A DNA stretch of 64,000 nucleotides from Aliarcobacter cibarius (GCF_013372265.1 NZ_CP054051.1:1946596-2010595); one strand, 5' to 3'; shown: positions 27,801 through 37,630, counted from the stretch's first letter. Translations and numbers: made by a program. Notes: generated by a model not told the origin, from the letters alone.

Positions 27801-28817
27801 ATGAATTTCATATTCAGAAAATTAATGCTCTTTTTTATAGTAGCATTTTGCACAACAAATATATTTGCAAAAGAAGGTAAAGTAATCGGTGCTTCAAACC
27901 ATACAATACCAAGTTGGTTCAAAGATAGTTTCTTAGATATAAATGAGGATATTGCAGAGGCCAGTGAAAAAAATAAACATTTTATGATTTTTTTAGATTT
28001 TGAAGGTTGTCCTTATTGTTCTAAAATGTTAAAAGAAAGTTTTGAAGATGACAATAATACAAGTAAATTCATAAAAACAAATTTTGATGTAATTGAGCTT
28101 AATGTAAAAGGAAGCAAAGAGGTAACTTGGACTGATGGTGAAGTTTTAACAGAAAAAGAATTAACTGAAAAATTAAAAATTCAATATAGCCCTACTGTTC
28201 TTATTTTCTCTCCTAATAAAGATATAGTTGCAAGAATTAATGGTTATAGAAATAGCACTGATTTTCAATATATTCTGGACTTTGTTCAAACAAAAAAATA
28301 TGAAACTATGGATTTAGTTTCTTATTTGAATAAGATTGAGAAAAAAGAAATTTATTCTTTAAAGGAGAATAATATGTTTAAAAACATAACTGATATGTCT
28401 AAAATTTCAACTCCACTTGCCATAATCTTTGAAGATGGAAGTTGTACTCAATGCGAACATTTTCATACTAAAATTCTTACAGATAAAGATGTAAAAAGTG
28501 AATTTACTAAATTTACAATTGTTAGAATAGATGCAAATAGCAATAATGAAGTTATAACTCCAGATGGTTTAAAAATAACTCCAAAAGAGTGGGTTAAAAA
28601 AATAAATCTAGATTATAGACCTGGTATTCTACTTTATGATAATAAAAAATTAATTACAACGATTGATGCATTACTTTTCCCTTTCCATTTTAAAGAAGTT
28701 TTAAATTATGTAAGTGGGAAACACTATTTAAAATACCCTAATAGTTATTTGGATTTTTTAAGAGTAAGACAAGATGAACTTTTGAAAAAAGGTGAGATAA
28801 TCAATGTTGGCGAATAA
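27801..28817 (+). CDS. Exported protein with two thioredoxin-like domains (SoxW-like)
   Basis: A signal peptide (about residues 1-23, ending IFAKE) precedes two thioredoxin-like folds. The first has FLDFEGCPYC (Cys70, Cys73) and SPTVLIFSPNK. The second has FEDGSCTQC (Cys215, Cys218) and DYRPGILLYDNKK. Both carry a redox-ready CxxC and a cis-Pro, so this is a periplasmic reductant or isomerase. SoxW, a thioredoxin tied to sulfur oxidation, is the nearest match I know, but two domains in one chain are unusual and no sox genes are nearby. AAGGAAA precedes the ATG. Placed divergently from ccoG, it might serve cytochrome assembly. Confidence 0.8.
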   Translation: MNFIFRKLMLFFIVAFCTTNIFAKEGKVIGASNHTIPSWFKDSFLDINEDIAEASEKNKHFMIFLDFEGCPYCSKMLKESFEDDNNTSKFIKTNFDVIELNVKGSKEVTWTDGEVLTEKELTEKLKIQYSPTVLIFSPNKDIVARINGYRNSTDFQYILDFVQTKKYETMDLVSYLNKIEKKEIYSLKENNMFKNITDMSKISTPLAIIFEDGSCTQCEHFHTKILTDKDVKSEFTKFTIVRIDANSNNEVITPDGLKITPKEWVKKINLDYRPGILLYDNKKLITTIDALLFPFHFKEVLNYVSGKHYLKYPNSYLDFLRVRQDELLKKGEIINVGE

Positions 28818-28904
28818 ATTTTTAAATTCGCTTATATTGATACTGAAATGTTACTAAAATCTTATAAAATTAGAATGTCAAAAGACAAAATAATTTTAAA
28901 TTCA

Positions 28905-28934
28905 AAAATTTAAGAGAGAAATCTCTTAAATTTT
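28905..28934. terminator. Bidirectional terminator between the thioredoxin-like gene and argD
   Basis: AAAATTTAAGAGA and TCTCTTAAATTTT make a perfect 13-bp stem capped by GAAA, with T-rich sequence on both outer sides. It sits between convergent genes, two bases from the argD stop. Confidence 0.8.
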
Positions 28935-28936
28935 AT

Positions 28937-30130
28937 TTACGCTTTTATCTTAGTTAGAGCTTTTTGAAGTCTAATAAATCCTTCATCAATTTCACTTTTT
29001 GAAATAGTAAGAGCAGGAAGAAGTCTCATAGTATTTTTACCAGCTTTTAAAACTAAAACTCCACAATTAAATGCAGTTTTAATTAAAAGAGCTAAAGTAT
29101 CTGCATCTTTTACTCTTAATCCTCTCATTAATCCTAAACCAACATTAGCTGTAAAAATCTCTTTATTATTTTCATAAACTTCATTTAATTTAGAATTAAA
29201 GTAAATAATAGTTTCATCTAAAGCTCCACTATCTTTAACTTCTTCAAGGATATCTAAAACTTCAAGTGCTGCTGTTGTAACTAAATAATTACCACCAAAA
29301 GTTGAACCATGATCTCCTGGAGCAAATATATCTTTGTGTTTGGTCATGATAGCTCCTATTGGAACTCCACCACCTAAACCTTTTGCTAAAGTTATAATAT
29401 CTGGTTCAATATCATATAAATTAGAAGCTAAAAATTCTCCTGTTCTATAAACACCTGTTTGAACCTCATCAATAATTAGTAAAATATCATTTTGTTTTAA
29501 AAATTTTGCTAACTCTTGAATTTTTTCTTTATCAAATGGTTGAACTCCACCCTCACCTTGAACAAGTTCTATCATAACAGCAACTGTTTCATTGTCAATT
29601 GAATTATATATATCATCTATTGTATGATTATAAGAAAACCCCTCAGGATATGGAGCAAACTTACTTTGATGCATAGAACTTTGACCTGTTGCTTTTACAG
29701 TTGTAATAGTTCTTCCATGAAATGAATGTTCAAGAGTTATTACCTTATATCTTTTATTTGCAAATTTTGTTTCACCATAAGTTCTTGCAATTTTTATAGC
29801 ACCTTCATTTGCTTCTGCACCACTATTTGCAAAAAAAGTTCTAATATCATAACCACTTAATTCAGCTAATCTCTTTGCCAATTTTGCTTGAGGTTCAATA
29901 GCATATAAGTTTGAAATATGCGTAATATTTGATACTTGCTCATAAATTTTATCAGCAACTCTTTTATTTCCATGACCTACACTACAAACAGCAATTCCTG
30001 ATGTAAAATCTATATAATCTTTGTTTTCATCATCGTATAACGTTGCGTTTATACCTTTTTTGAAATTAACATAATTTCTAGCATATGTATGTAACACATA
30101 ATCTTTATCTAACTTTTCTATCTCTTTCAT
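28937..30130 (-). CDS. argD: Acetylornithine aminotransferase
   Basis: ArgD is a class III PLP aminotransferase of arginine synthesis, and often also acts in lysine synthesis. The 397 residues carry DYIDFTSGIAVCSVGHGNK, FFANSGAEANEGAIKIAR, LEHSFHGRT, LLIIDEVQTGVYRTGEF and the PLP lysine in ITLAKGLGGGVPIGAI, ending with LRLLPALTIS-type MRLLPALTISKSEIDEG. The gene is separated from folB by 28 bases and probably lies in the plsY-folB-argD transcript. Confidence 0.95.
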   Translation of the reverse strand: MKEIEKLDKDYVLHTYARNYVNFKKGINATLYDDENKDYIDFTSGIAVCSVGHGNKRVADKIYEQVSNITHISNLYAIEPQAKLAKRLAELSGYDIRTFFANSGAEANEGAIKIARTYGETKFANKRYKVITLEHSFHGRTITTVKATGQSSMHQSKFAPYPEGFSYNHTIDDIYNSIDNETVAVMIELVQGEGGVQPFDKEKIQELAKFLKQNDILLIIDEVQTGVYRTGEFLASNLYDIEPDIITLAKGLGGGVPIGAIMTKHKDIFAPGDHGSTFGGNYLVTTAALEVLDILEEVKDSGALDETIIYFNSKLNEVYENNKEIFTANVGLGLMRGLRVKDADTLALLIKTAFNCGVLVLKAGKNTMRLLPALTISKSEIDEGFIRLQKALTKIKA

Positions 30131-30158
30131 AATTTTTCCTACTTTATATAAATTATTT

Positions 30159-30470
30159 TCATAAACTAAGACTTACAACACAATCTTTTAAAATATTTGG
30201 CTTCGAAATTTTTAATTGTAAATTTTCTACCTCATATTTATTTTTAATAAGTTCTGATAAAGTCTTGACAGCATCCTCTAAAAGTTTAAATTTTTTATCT
30301 TTCATTGTCCTTTTTACAAGTTCTGAAACTTCAGCATAATCAATAAAAGAACCATCTTTAAACTCATAATCAAAGCTAAGATTTACAATAACTCTCTGCC
30401 TCTTTTTCCTTTCAAAATCAAGTATTCCTACTATACATTTAAAAGTTAAATTCTCTATATAAATTGTCAT
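30159..30470 (-). CDS. folB: Dihydroneopterin aldolase family protein
   Basis: The 103-residue protein has the tunnelling-fold FolB pattern: YIENLTFKCIVGILDFERKK with the substrate-binding stretch, QRVIVNLSFDYEF, DYAEVSELVKR, LLEDAVKTLSELI and LQLKISKPNIL. FolB cleaves dihydroneopterin in folate synthesis. It is shorter than the usual 115-120 residues, missing a few C-terminal residues. The start overlaps the plsY stop by four bases, typical of coupled genes. Confidence 0.85.
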   Translation of the reverse strand: MTIYIENLTFKCIVGILDFERKKRQRVIVNLSFDYEFKDGSFIDYAEVSELVKRTMKDKKFKLLEDAVKTLSELIKNKYEVENLQLKISKPNILKDCVVSLSL

Positions 30471-31090
30471 ATTACTTTTTTCTCTTCACCTTTAATAAGT
30501 CTTACAATATTTGGTATATGTTTATATAAAATAATAAAAGCAATTAAATACATTGGTACATTTGAACCAATATTCAATCCATCATTTATAAAAACTGAAC
30601 TTATAACAACAGCTATAAGTCCCAAAAGACTTGAAAGAGAAGAAATTTTCAATACTTTTGCACAAACTATCCACACAATAGCACCAATTAAAGTTGGAAT
30701 AGGAATTAATACTATGTAAACTCCAAGTCCAGTGGCTACACCTTTTCCACCTTCAAGACCAAGATAAATAGAGTAACAATGTCCAAGAACACTTAAAACA
30801 GCCATTGCCCAAAGAGTTTCATAACTTAAGTTTAAACTAAGTCCAATAAGTAAAACAATAGTTCCTTTTAACGCATCTAAAACTACTGTTGCTACACCTA
30901 ATTTTTTTGCTAATTTTGGATTTGTTTGCTTCACTACTCTTAATACATTAGTAGCTCCTATACTCTTACTTCCTTGAGTTTTTATATCAACACCTGCAAA
31001 AGTTTTTGCCAAAATAAGACCAAAAGGGATAGACCCAACTAAATAGGCTAAAAGATAAAAAATTATATTTTGATTTGTGAAAAAATCCAT
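30467..31090 (-). CDS. plsY: Glycerol-3-phosphate acyltransferase PlsY
   Basis: PlsY moves an acyl group from acyl phosphate to glycerol-3-phosphate, the first step of phospholipid synthesis, in the inner membrane. The 207-residue protein has about five membrane helices and the three known motifs: GSIPFGLILAK, GSKSIGATNVLRV and LEGGKGVATGLGVY. The ATG is the first of the folB-argD group. A divergent promoter region with nadA lies upstream. Confidence 0.95.
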   Translation of the reverse strand: MDFFTNQNIIFYLLAYLVGSIPFGLILAKTFAGVDIKTQGSKSIGATNVLRVVKQTNPKLAKKLGVATVVLDALKGTIVLLIGLSLNLSYETLWAMAVLSVLGHCYSIYLGLEGGKGVATGLGVYIVLIPIPTLIGAIVWIVCAKVLKISSLSSLLGLIAVVISSVFINDGLNIGSNVPMYLIAFIILYKHIPNIVRLIKGEEKKVI

Positions 31091-31124
31091 TAATAACCTT
31101 TGTTATTTATTAAAATTAAATGGG

Positions 31125-31149
31125 ATTATAACCAAAAATTTGCTATATT
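31125..31149. promoter_or_regulatory. Divergent promoter boxes for plsY and nadA
   Basis: TATAAT read leftward lies at 31130-31125 (in TGGTTATAATCCC, with an extended TG) and would serve plsY. TATATT read rightward lies at 31144-31149 (in TTTGCTATATTCCC) and would serve nadA. The boxes are 13 bases apart, so the two polymerases may compete. Confidence 0.5.
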
Positions 31150-31181
31150 CCCACTTAATAAAAATTTGAGAAGGTTTTATT

Positions 31182-32171
31182 TTGAATTATAAAGAAGAGA
31201 TTTTAAAACTAAAAAATGAGTTAGATGTAGTACTTGTAGCTCATTTTTACCAAAGAGATGAAGTATTTGAACTAGCTGATATAACTGGAGATAGTCTTGA
31301 ATTAGCAAAAAAGGTTATGGAAAGTGATAAAGAGTTTGTAGTATTTTGTGGTGTTGGATTCATGGGAGAGAGTGCAAAAATTTTGAATCCTCAAAAAAGA
31401 ATTCTAATGCCAAGAATCGCTTGTTGTGCAATGGCTAGAATGATAGATGAAAGTTATTTTTTAGAAAATCTAAAAAAAATGAATGAAGCCGGAATTTCAA
31501 ACGATGATATTCTACCTATTACATACATTAACTCTAGTGCTAGTGTAAAAGCTAGAGTTGGAGAAATGGGAGGAATGGTTTGTACTTCATCTAATGCCTA
31601 TAAAATAATAGAAAAGGGTCTAAAATCAGGTAAAAAAATATTTTTTGTTCCTGATCGTTGTTTAGGTCAAAATTTTGCAAAAAGTTTAGGTTTAAAATCT
31701 GCTGTTATAGGAGATGGTTCAAATTTAAAAGAGGCTGATATAATTTGTTACAACGGTTTTTGTAGCGTTCATCAACAGTTTAATATAGATGATATAGATT
31801 TTTATAGAGAAAAATATCCAGGAATTATAGTAGCTGTCCATCCAGAGTGTGATCCTGCAGTTTGTGATAAAGCAGATTTTGTTGGTTCTACTTCACAACT
31901 AATAAAATTTATAAAAGAACTACCAATTGATCAAAAAGTTGTTGTTGGAACTGAATTTAATATGGTTAACCGTTTAAGAGAAAAAAATACTTATATTTTA
32001 AGTTCAACAAAACCAGAGTGTCCAACAATGAATGAGACAACTTTAGAACACGTTTATAACACTTTGAAATCAATAAAAGATAACAAAATTAGTGAATTAA
32101 CAGAAATAAAAGTAGATGAAAAAACAAGATATTGGGCAAAAATAGCATTAGAGAGGATGTTTGAAGTATGA
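31182..32171 (+). CDS. nadA: Quinolinate synthase NadA
   Basis: NadA condenses iminoaspartate with dihydroxyacetone phosphate to quinolinate in NAD synthesis, using a 4Fe-4S cluster. The 329-residue protein shows VAHFYQRDEVFELADITGDS, CGVGFMGESAKIL, YINSSASVKA, VCTSSNA (cluster Cys), FVPDRCLGQN, HPECDPAVCDKAD and KPECPTMNETTLE. The start is TTG at 31182, with GAGAAGG seven bases before it and no nearby ATG. nadC overlaps its end by four bases. Confidence 0.96.
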   Translation: MNYKEEILKLKNELDVVLVAHFYQRDEVFELADITGDSLELAKKVMESDKEFVVFCGVGFMGESAKILNPQKRILMPRIACCAMARMIDESYFLENLKKMNEAGISNDDILPITYINSSASVKARVGEMGGMVCTSSNAYKIIEKGLKSGKKIFFVPDRCLGQNFAKSLGLKSAVIGDGSNLKEADIICYNGFCSVHQQFNIDDIDFYREKYPGIIVAVHPECDPAVCDKADFVGSTSQLIKFIKELPIDQKVVVGTEFNMVNRLREKNTYILSSTKPECPTMNETTLEHVYNTLKSIKDNKISELTEIKVDEKTRYWAKIALERMFEV

Positions 32172-32989
32172 TACATATAAAAAGATTTGTAAAGCAAGCC
32201 ATTACTGAAGATAATGGTAGGGGAGATTTATTTTATGATATAGCCCCTGATGGTAATTTTACAGCGAAAATTATCTCAAAAAGTGACGGTATATTAGCAG
32301 GTGTTATGTATGCAGAAGTTCTTGCTAGAACTGAAAAAATAAAAGTTGAATTCTTAAAAAAGGATGGTGATACAATAAAAGCTGGTGATATTCTAGCTAA
32401 ACTTGAAGGAAGAGCTTCTAAACTACTTTCAACTGAAAGAACTTTTTTAAATATGCTTCAGCATGCAAGTGGTATTGCTACAATGGCAAATAAATTTTCA
32501 AGTTTAATAGAAGATTTAAATGTAGTTTTACTTGATACTAGAAAAACTAGACCCCATTTAAGAGATTTTGAAAAATATGCTTCTAGAATTGGTGGAGCAA
32601 TAAACCATAGACTTGGTCTTGATGATTGTTTAATGCTAAAAGATACTCACTTACGAACTATTGAAAATTTAAAAGAGTTTGTAAAAAGAGCTAGAAAAAG
32701 AATCTCTTGGGTTACAAAAATAGAGATAGAATGTGAAACATTTGATCAAGTAAAAGTTGCTATGGATGCTGGTGCTGATATAATAATGTGTGATAATATG
32801 ACTCCTACTCAAATAAAAGAAGTTGTAGAATTTAGAAATAAAAACTATCCTTATATAATGCTTGAAGCAAGTGGAAATATTAGTCTAAAAACTATTAGAG
32901 AATATGCTAGTACTGGGGTAGATGCTGTTAGCAGTGGAAGTATAATCCACCAAGCAACTTGGCTTGATTTTTCTATGAGAGTTGATTAA
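32168..32989 (+). CDS. nadC: Quinolinate phosphoribosyltransferase NadC
   Basis: NadC turns quinolinate and PRPP into nicotinate mononucleotide, the step after NadA. Features in the 273 residues are AITEDNGRGDLFYD, LSTERTFLNMLQHASGIAT, LLDTRKTRPHLRDFEKYA, GGAINHRLGLDDCLMLKDTH, IEIECETFDQ, IMCDNMTP and LEASGNIS. It starts with ATG inside nadA's last codons, giving coupled production of both enzymes. Confidence 0.97.
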   Translation: MIHIKRFVKQAITEDNGRGDLFYDIAPDGNFTAKIISKSDGILAGVMYAEVLARTEKIKVEFLKKDGDTIKAGDILAKLEGRASKLLSTERTFLNMLQHASGIATMANKFSSLIEDLNVVLLDTRKTRPHLRDFEKYASRIGGAINHRLGLDDCLMLKDTHLRTIENLKEFVKRARKRISWVTKIEIECETFDQVKVAMDAGADIIMCDNMTPTQIKEVVEFRNKNYPYIMLEASGNISLKTIREYASTGVDAVSSGSIIHQATWLDFSMRVD

Positions 32990-32991
32990 TT

Positions 32992-33978
32992 TTGAAAAAA
33001 GATTTTATTTTAAATAATAAAATAGATATGAGCTTATACTCAAAAGCTTTAGAGTTAATAGAAAAAAGTAGATATATTTTAATAGTAACTCATGTAAATC
33101 CTGATCCTGATTCTATTGGATCTGGATTAGCATTATCAAATCTATTTTTTGAAAATAAGATTAAACATAAAGTATTTAATGTAAGCTCTGACTTACCACA
33201 AAATCTTGATTTTTTAAATAGATTTGACAAAATAACTAATATCCTTCCTCCTTTTTACGATTTAGTAATTAGTGTTGATTGTGGAACATACAAAAGATTG
33301 GGATTTGAAGTACCAAAAGATATCCCACTAATAAATTTTGATCATCATGCTTCAAATGAAAATTTTGGAACTATAAATTTAGTAGATCCATACAAAAGTA
33401 GTACAGCTGAAATAGTTTTTGAATTTTTTAAACACAATGGTTTGTACATAACAAAAAATAGTGCTAGTGCTTTATATACAGGTATTTATGATGATACTTT
33501 AGCTTTTTCTTTAGGAAGATGCGATGAAGAAACTTTTAAAAAAGTAAATTTTTTAGTTGAGTGTGGTGCAAGTCCATCTTTTATTGCAAATAAGCTATTA
33601 AGAAGAGATTCTTTGGCAAAATACAGAATAATTCCAAAAGTTTTAGATAGTCTTGAATTATATAAAGAGGGTGAGATTGCTTCAATTATTGCTCTTCCGG
33701 AATGGTTTAAAAGCACTGGTGCTCATAGTAGAGATTGTGAAGATGCCTTAGATATGATTATGAGTATGGGAATTGTAAAGATTGCTTTTTTTACAAGATC
33801 AATAAATGACTCATGCAGAATCTCTCTTCGATCTAAAGAAGGAATTAATGTATCAAAAATAGCTTCAGTTTTTGATGGCGGTGGTCATTTTAATGCTGCT
33901 GGTTGTACAATAGAAACAAAAGATGTATTAGAAGCAAAAAATTTAGTATTAAAGGAAATTCTTGAAATTTACAAATAA
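32992..33978 (+). CDS. DHH/DHHA1 phosphoesterase, NrnA-like
   Basis: Proteins of this family degrade short RNA (nanoRNA), 3'-phosphoadenosine phosphate or cyclic dinucleotide products. The 328-residue sequence has VTHVNPDPDSIGSGLAL (motif I), VISVDCG, NFDHHASNENFG (DHH) and, in the DHHA1 part, VFDGGGHFNAAGC. Which substrate it prefers cannot be read off. The start is TTG at 32992, three bases after the nadC stop; an ATG 36 bases further on has no ribosome binding site. The M23 gene starts within its last 17 bases. Confidence 0.88.
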   Translation: MKKDFILNNKIDMSLYSKALELIEKSRYILIVTHVNPDPDSIGSGLALSNLFFENKIKHKVFNVSSDLPQNLDFLNRFDKITNILPPFYDLVISVDCGTYKRLGFEVPKDIPLINFDHHASNENFGTINLVDPYKSSTAEIVFEFFKHNGLYITKNSASALYTGIYDDTLAFSLGRCDEETFKKVNFLVECGASPSFIANKLLRRDSLAKYRIIPKVLDSLELYKEGEIASIIALPEWFKSTGAHSRDCEDALDMIMSMGIVKIAFFTRSINDSCRISLRSKEGINVSKIASVFDGGGHFNAAGCTIETKDVLEAKNLVLKEILEIYK

Positions 33979-35398
33979 AATTAATATAAATAGATTTAGT
34001 CTAAATGAGTTGGCAATTTATGCCTCTTTAATTATAGTTTTAACGATTGCAGGTTTTATATTTTTTTCTCCTACTTTTGAAAGAGAATCACCTGTTGTAA
34101 AATTTGAAAATGAAATTGAAGGTAAGGAAATTTATTGGAACTTTAAAACTCCAATCAAAGTATTAATTGCTGAAAAAAATGGAATAAAATCATTTAAAGC
34201 TATCTTTAACGATGGAACTACAAATTTTGAACTTGAAAGTAAAATTGAATCAGAGGATTTAGAAAAAGGAATTTATAGTGTTGAACTAAAAGCACCAAAA
34301 ATTGCAGAACAAACAAAATCAACAGCTGGAACAATAAATATTGAAGTTTATGACAACAGCCAATGGAATTTTTTTGCTGGGAACAAAACTCTAAAAAATA
34401 TAAATTTAGTTGTTGATAAAAGAAGTCCTACTATAAATGTTGTATCAAATTCATATATGATAAAACAAGGTGGTAGTGGTGTTTTAATTGCTGAAATTAA
34501 TGATGAGAATTTAAAAGATTATTATGTATCTTTTAATGATCAAGAAATTTTCGAAATGTTCCCTTTTCACAAAAAGAACTTTTTTATATCTATTATTACA
34601 TGGCCTATAGATATAAATGAATTTAAAGGTGTAAATATTATTGCAAAAGATAGCGCTGGAAATAAATCAAGTATGAGAGTTCCATTTTATATTCAAAATT
34701 TTAAACCAAAAATCGACAACTTAAAAATAAGTGATGAATTTGTAAATAGCGTTAGTAAAAATGTTTTAGAATTAAGTAATGAAAATGTACCTAATTCAAC
34801 AGTTGATGCTTTTGTTAAGGCAAATAAAGAGTTAAGAGAAAAAAATCTTAAAACAATAAGAGATGTTACAAGAAAGAATTTTGCAAACTCAAATGAAATT
34901 CCATTTGAATTAAAAACTTTTGTAAGAATGACAAATGCAGCAACATTTGCGATGTTTGGAGAGAGAAGACACTATTTTTATAATGAAGAAAAAATTGATG
35001 AAGCTTGGCACTTAGGTATGGATTGGGCTAGTACAAAACAAGCAAATATTTATACAACAAATCCAGGTAAAGTTATATACAAAGACTATTTGGGAATTTA
35101 TGGGAATAGTATAATTATTGACCATGGTTATGGAGTAGCATCCCTTTATGCTCATACTAGCTCACAAAATGTTGAAGTTGGTGATTTTGTAAATGCTGGA
35201 ACTCATATAGGAAATACTGGGTCAACAGGAGCTGTATTTGGAGACCATTTACACTTTGGTATTTTAATTCAAGGTATAGAAGCAAATCCAAACGAATGGC
35301 TAGATTACAATTGGATAAAATTAAATCTTACAAACACAATGAACAGTGCAATAAAAATTATAGACGGAAACAATAATGAAACAAAGAACACTAAATAA
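33962..35398 (+). CDS. M23 family peptidoglycan endopeptidase
   Basis: The 478-residue protein has a membrane anchor (about residues 15-36), an extracytoplasmic region of beta-rich character, and a C-terminal M23 (lysostaphin-type) zinc peptidase domain. Zinc ligands are in HLGMDWAS, and the second motif is SLYAHTSS with GDHLHFGILI at the end. Relatives in Campylobacter and Helicobacter trim peptidoglycan cross-links and set cell shape. The start is TTG at 33962 with AAGGAAA in front, overlapping the NrnA-like gene by 17 bases. lpxC starts within its last 23 bases. Confidence 0.88.
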   Translation: MKFTNKININRFSLNELAIYASLIIVLTIAGFIFFSPTFERESPVVKFENEIEGKEIYWNFKTPIKVLIAEKNGIKSFKAIFNDGTTNFELESKIESEDLEKGIYSVELKAPKIAEQTKSTAGTINIEVYDNSQWNFFAGNKTLKNINLVVDKRSPTINVVSNSYMIKQGGSGVLIAEINDENLKDYYVSFNDQEIFEMFPFHKKNFFISIITWPIDINEFKGVNIIAKDSAGNKSSMRVPFYIQNFKPKIDNLKISDEFVNSVSKNVLELSNENVPNSTVDAFVKANKELREKNLKTIRDVTRKNFANSNEIPFELKTFVRMTNAATFAMFGERRHYFYNEEKIDEAWHLGMDWASTKQANIYTTNPGKVIYKDYLGIYGNSIIIDHGYGVASLYAHTSSQNVEVGDFVNAGTHIGNTGSTGAVFGDHLHFGILIQGIEANPNEWLDYNWIKLNLTNTMNSAIKIIDGNNNETKNTK

Positions 35399-36287
35399 AA
35401 GTATAGAAATTGTAGGTATTGGCCTACATAAAGGTGTCCCCGTAAAAATGAGACTAGAACCACTTCCAGAAAATAGTGGTATTATTATTTATAGAAGTGA
35501 TGCTAGTGTTACAATTCCTCTTAAAAAAGAGTATGTAGTAGATACAAAAATGGCTACAGTTTTAGGTAAAGATGGAGTTATTGTTTCAACAATAGAGCAT
35601 CTTCTATCTTCAATTTATGCATACGGAATTGATAACTTAAGAATCGTTCTAGACAATGATGAAGTACCAATTTTAGATGGAAGTGCATCTGGTTATTGTA
35701 TGCTAATAGAAGAAGCTGGAATAAAAGAACAAGAAGAAAGTAAAAAAGTAATTAAAATCAAAAAAGAGGTAACTGTTACAACAGAAGATGGTAAAAAAGT
35801 TTCACTAAAACCTTCTAACAGAATTATTTATGATTTTGAAATTAAATTCAATCATCCAGCAATAGGTGTTCAAAAATATCATTTTGATTACTCAATTGAA
35901 GATTATAAAGAAAGCATTGCAAAAGCTAGAACATTTGGATTTTTACATGAAGTACAATATTTAAGAAGTATTGGTTTAGCACTTGGTGGTTCTATGGAAA
36001 ATGCAATAGTTTTAGATGAAACTAAAATTCTAAATCCTGAAGGACTTAGATATGATGATGAATTTGTTAGACACAAAATTCTTGATGCAATTGGAGATAT
36101 GGCTCTTTTAGAATACACAATGATTGGTGAATATGATGCAATCGCAGGTAGTCATCACCTAAATCACCTTCTAACAAAAAAGCTTTATGAAGATAAAGAA
36201 AATTATGAAATAATTGATCTTGAAGAGGCTAAATATGAAGCTGAAATGTTTGAGCTTGCATTTGCAAAACAGTTGAGTGAAAATTGA
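35376..36287 (+). CDS. lpxC: UDP-3-O-acyl-N-acetylglucosamine deacetylase
   Basis: LpxC performs the committed step of lipid A synthesis. The 303-residue zinc enzyme shows QRTLNKSIEIVGIGLHKGVP, VSTIEHLLSSIYAYGIDNL with a zinc His, VPILDGSASGY, KARTFGFLHEV, GLALGGSMENAIVLD, and RHKILDAIGDMALL with the His/Asp ligands, and HHLNHLLTKKL. ATG at 35376 lies inside the end of the M23 gene, joining two envelope functions. tsaB starts at its stop codon. Confidence 0.96.
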   Translation: MKQRTLNKSIEIVGIGLHKGVPVKMRLEPLPENSGIIIYRSDASVTIPLKKEYVVDTKMATVLGKDGVIVSTIEHLLSSIYAYGIDNLRIVLDNDEVPILDGSASGYCMLIEEAGIKEQEESKKVIKIKKEVTVTTEDGKKVSLKPSNRIIYDFEIKFNHPAIGVQKYHFDYSIEDYKESIAKARTFGFLHEVQYLRSIGLALGGSMENAIVLDETKILNPEGLRYDDEFVRHKILDAIGDMALLEYTMIGEYDAIAGSHHLNHLLTKKLYEDKENYEIIDLEEAKYEAEMFELAFAKQLSEN

Positions 36288-36736
36288 TAGAAGTTTTAGT
36301 AATTACAATTTCTAATCCTTTGTTAATTGGTATTTATAAGGATAAAAAATTATTAAAAGAGATAAAATTAGATGGTCTCACATCTGATAAATTACCTATG
36401 CTTTTTAAAGATTTACTAGAAGAATTTGAAATAAAAACAATTGCTTACGTAAATACACCTGGTTCATTTATGTCTATAAAAATTGCTTACATTTTTTTAA
36501 AAACAATTTGTCAAATAAAAAAAATAAATTTTTTAGCAATAGATGGTTTTACTTTTAACCAAAATTCTCCTATAAAAGCTCTAGGTAAAAAGTACTTTAT
36601 AAACAATAATGGTGTTGTTAAAGTAGATTTTTTGCCAAATCTTAGTAAAATCCAAGATTTTGAATTGCCAAAGAGTATAGAAAATATAAAATTTTCACAA
36701 GCAACTCTTCCAATATATAATTTACCAGCGGTATAA
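36284..36736 (+). CDS. tsaB: TsaB-like protein for tRNA t6A synthesis
   Basis: TsaB partners TsaD and TsaE to make threonylcarbamoyladenosine at position 37 of tRNAs reading ANN codons. The 150-residue protein has the TsaB-type core YVNTPGSFMSIKIAYIFLKTI, equal to the family's GPGSFTGLRIG segment but with several changed residues. It is much shorter than the usual 220-230 residues, as expected for the reduced Campylobacterota form. The start is TTG at 36284, overlapping lpxC's TGA stop. Confidence 0.75.
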   Translation: MIEVLVITISNPLLIGIYKDKKLLKEIKLDGLTSDKLPMLFKDLLEEFEIKTIAYVNTPGSFMSIKIAYIFLKTICQIKKINFLAIDGFTFNQNSPIKALGKKYFINNNGVVKVDFLPNLSKIQDFELPKSIENIKFSQATLPIYNLPAV

Positions 36737-36748
36737 AAAGGAGAATAT

Positions 36749-37630
36749 TTGAGAATAAGCGTTCCAGCTACAAGTGCTAACTTAGGTCCTGGTTTTGATT
36801 GTTTAGGTTTAGCAGTATCACTTAAAAATCAAGTAGTAATTAGACCATCAAAGTTTCATAGCGTATCATTAAAAGGGGAAGGGGCTAATAATCCTGCATT
36901 AAAAGATAACAATATGTTCATCTCTATTTTTAATGATTTTTATCACAATTTATCAAACAAAAAAAGATTTTTTAGGTTTGAATTTTTTAATGAAATCCCA
37001 CTTTCAAGAGGATTAGGTAGCTCTTCAGCTGTAATAGTATCAGCAATTGCAAGTGCATATGCTATTGAAGGAATAGAACTTGAAAGAGACAAATTACTAA
37101 ATTTAGCTCTAGCCTATGAAAGTCATCCAGATAATATAACACCAGCAGTTATGGGTGGATTTAATGTTGCAACAGTTCAAGATAATGAAGTAAAATACAT
37201 AAATAAACATATGCCTAGAAGTTTAAAAGCTGTAATAGTTGTTCCAAATAGACCAATTTCAACACAACTTTCAAGAAAAACTTTGCCTTTTAAATATTCA
37301 AAAGAGGATACAGTTTTCAATATTTCTCATTCATCTCTTTTAACAGCTGCATTTATGAGTGAAAATTGGGAAATGCTAAAACATGCTTCTCAAGATATGG
37401 TTCACCAAAAGTATAGAATGAAACATATGCCAGAACTTTTTGATGTACAAAAGACTGCTTTAAAAAATGGTGCTTTAATGAGTACATTATCAGGTTCGGG
37501 TTCTACTTTATTTTCTATAGCTTACAATCAAGAAGCAAATAAATTGGAACTAGCTTTAAAAGCTAAATTTCCTCATTTTAGAGTATTTACTCTAGATTTT
37601 GATAATCAAGGTGTAAAAATTGAGATTTGA
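36749..37630 (+). CDS. thrB: Homoserine kinase
   Basis: ThrB phosphorylates homoserine on the way to threonine. The 293-residue GHMP kinase starts [20 protein letters not shown], has the ATP-binding [18 protein letters not shown] and ends with the GHMP C-terminal [15 protein letters not shown]. The start is TTG at 36749 with AAAAGGAG five to six bases in front, a strong site that fixes it. ylxR and infB follow on the same strand. Confidence 0.96.
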   Translation: MRISVPATSANLGPGFDCLGLAVSLKNQVVIRPSKFHSVSLKGEGANNPALKDNNMFISIFNDFYHNLSNKKRFFRFEFFNEIPLSRGLGSSSAVIVSAIASAYAIEGIELERDKLLNLALAYESHPDNITPAVMGGFNVATVQDNEVKYINKHMPRSLKAVIVVPNRPISTQLSRKTLPFKYSKEDTVFNISHSSLLTAAFMSENWEMLKHASQDMVHQKYRMKHMPELFDVQKTALKNGALMSTLSGSGSTLFSIAYNQEANKLELALKAKFPHFRVFTLDFDNQGVKIEI

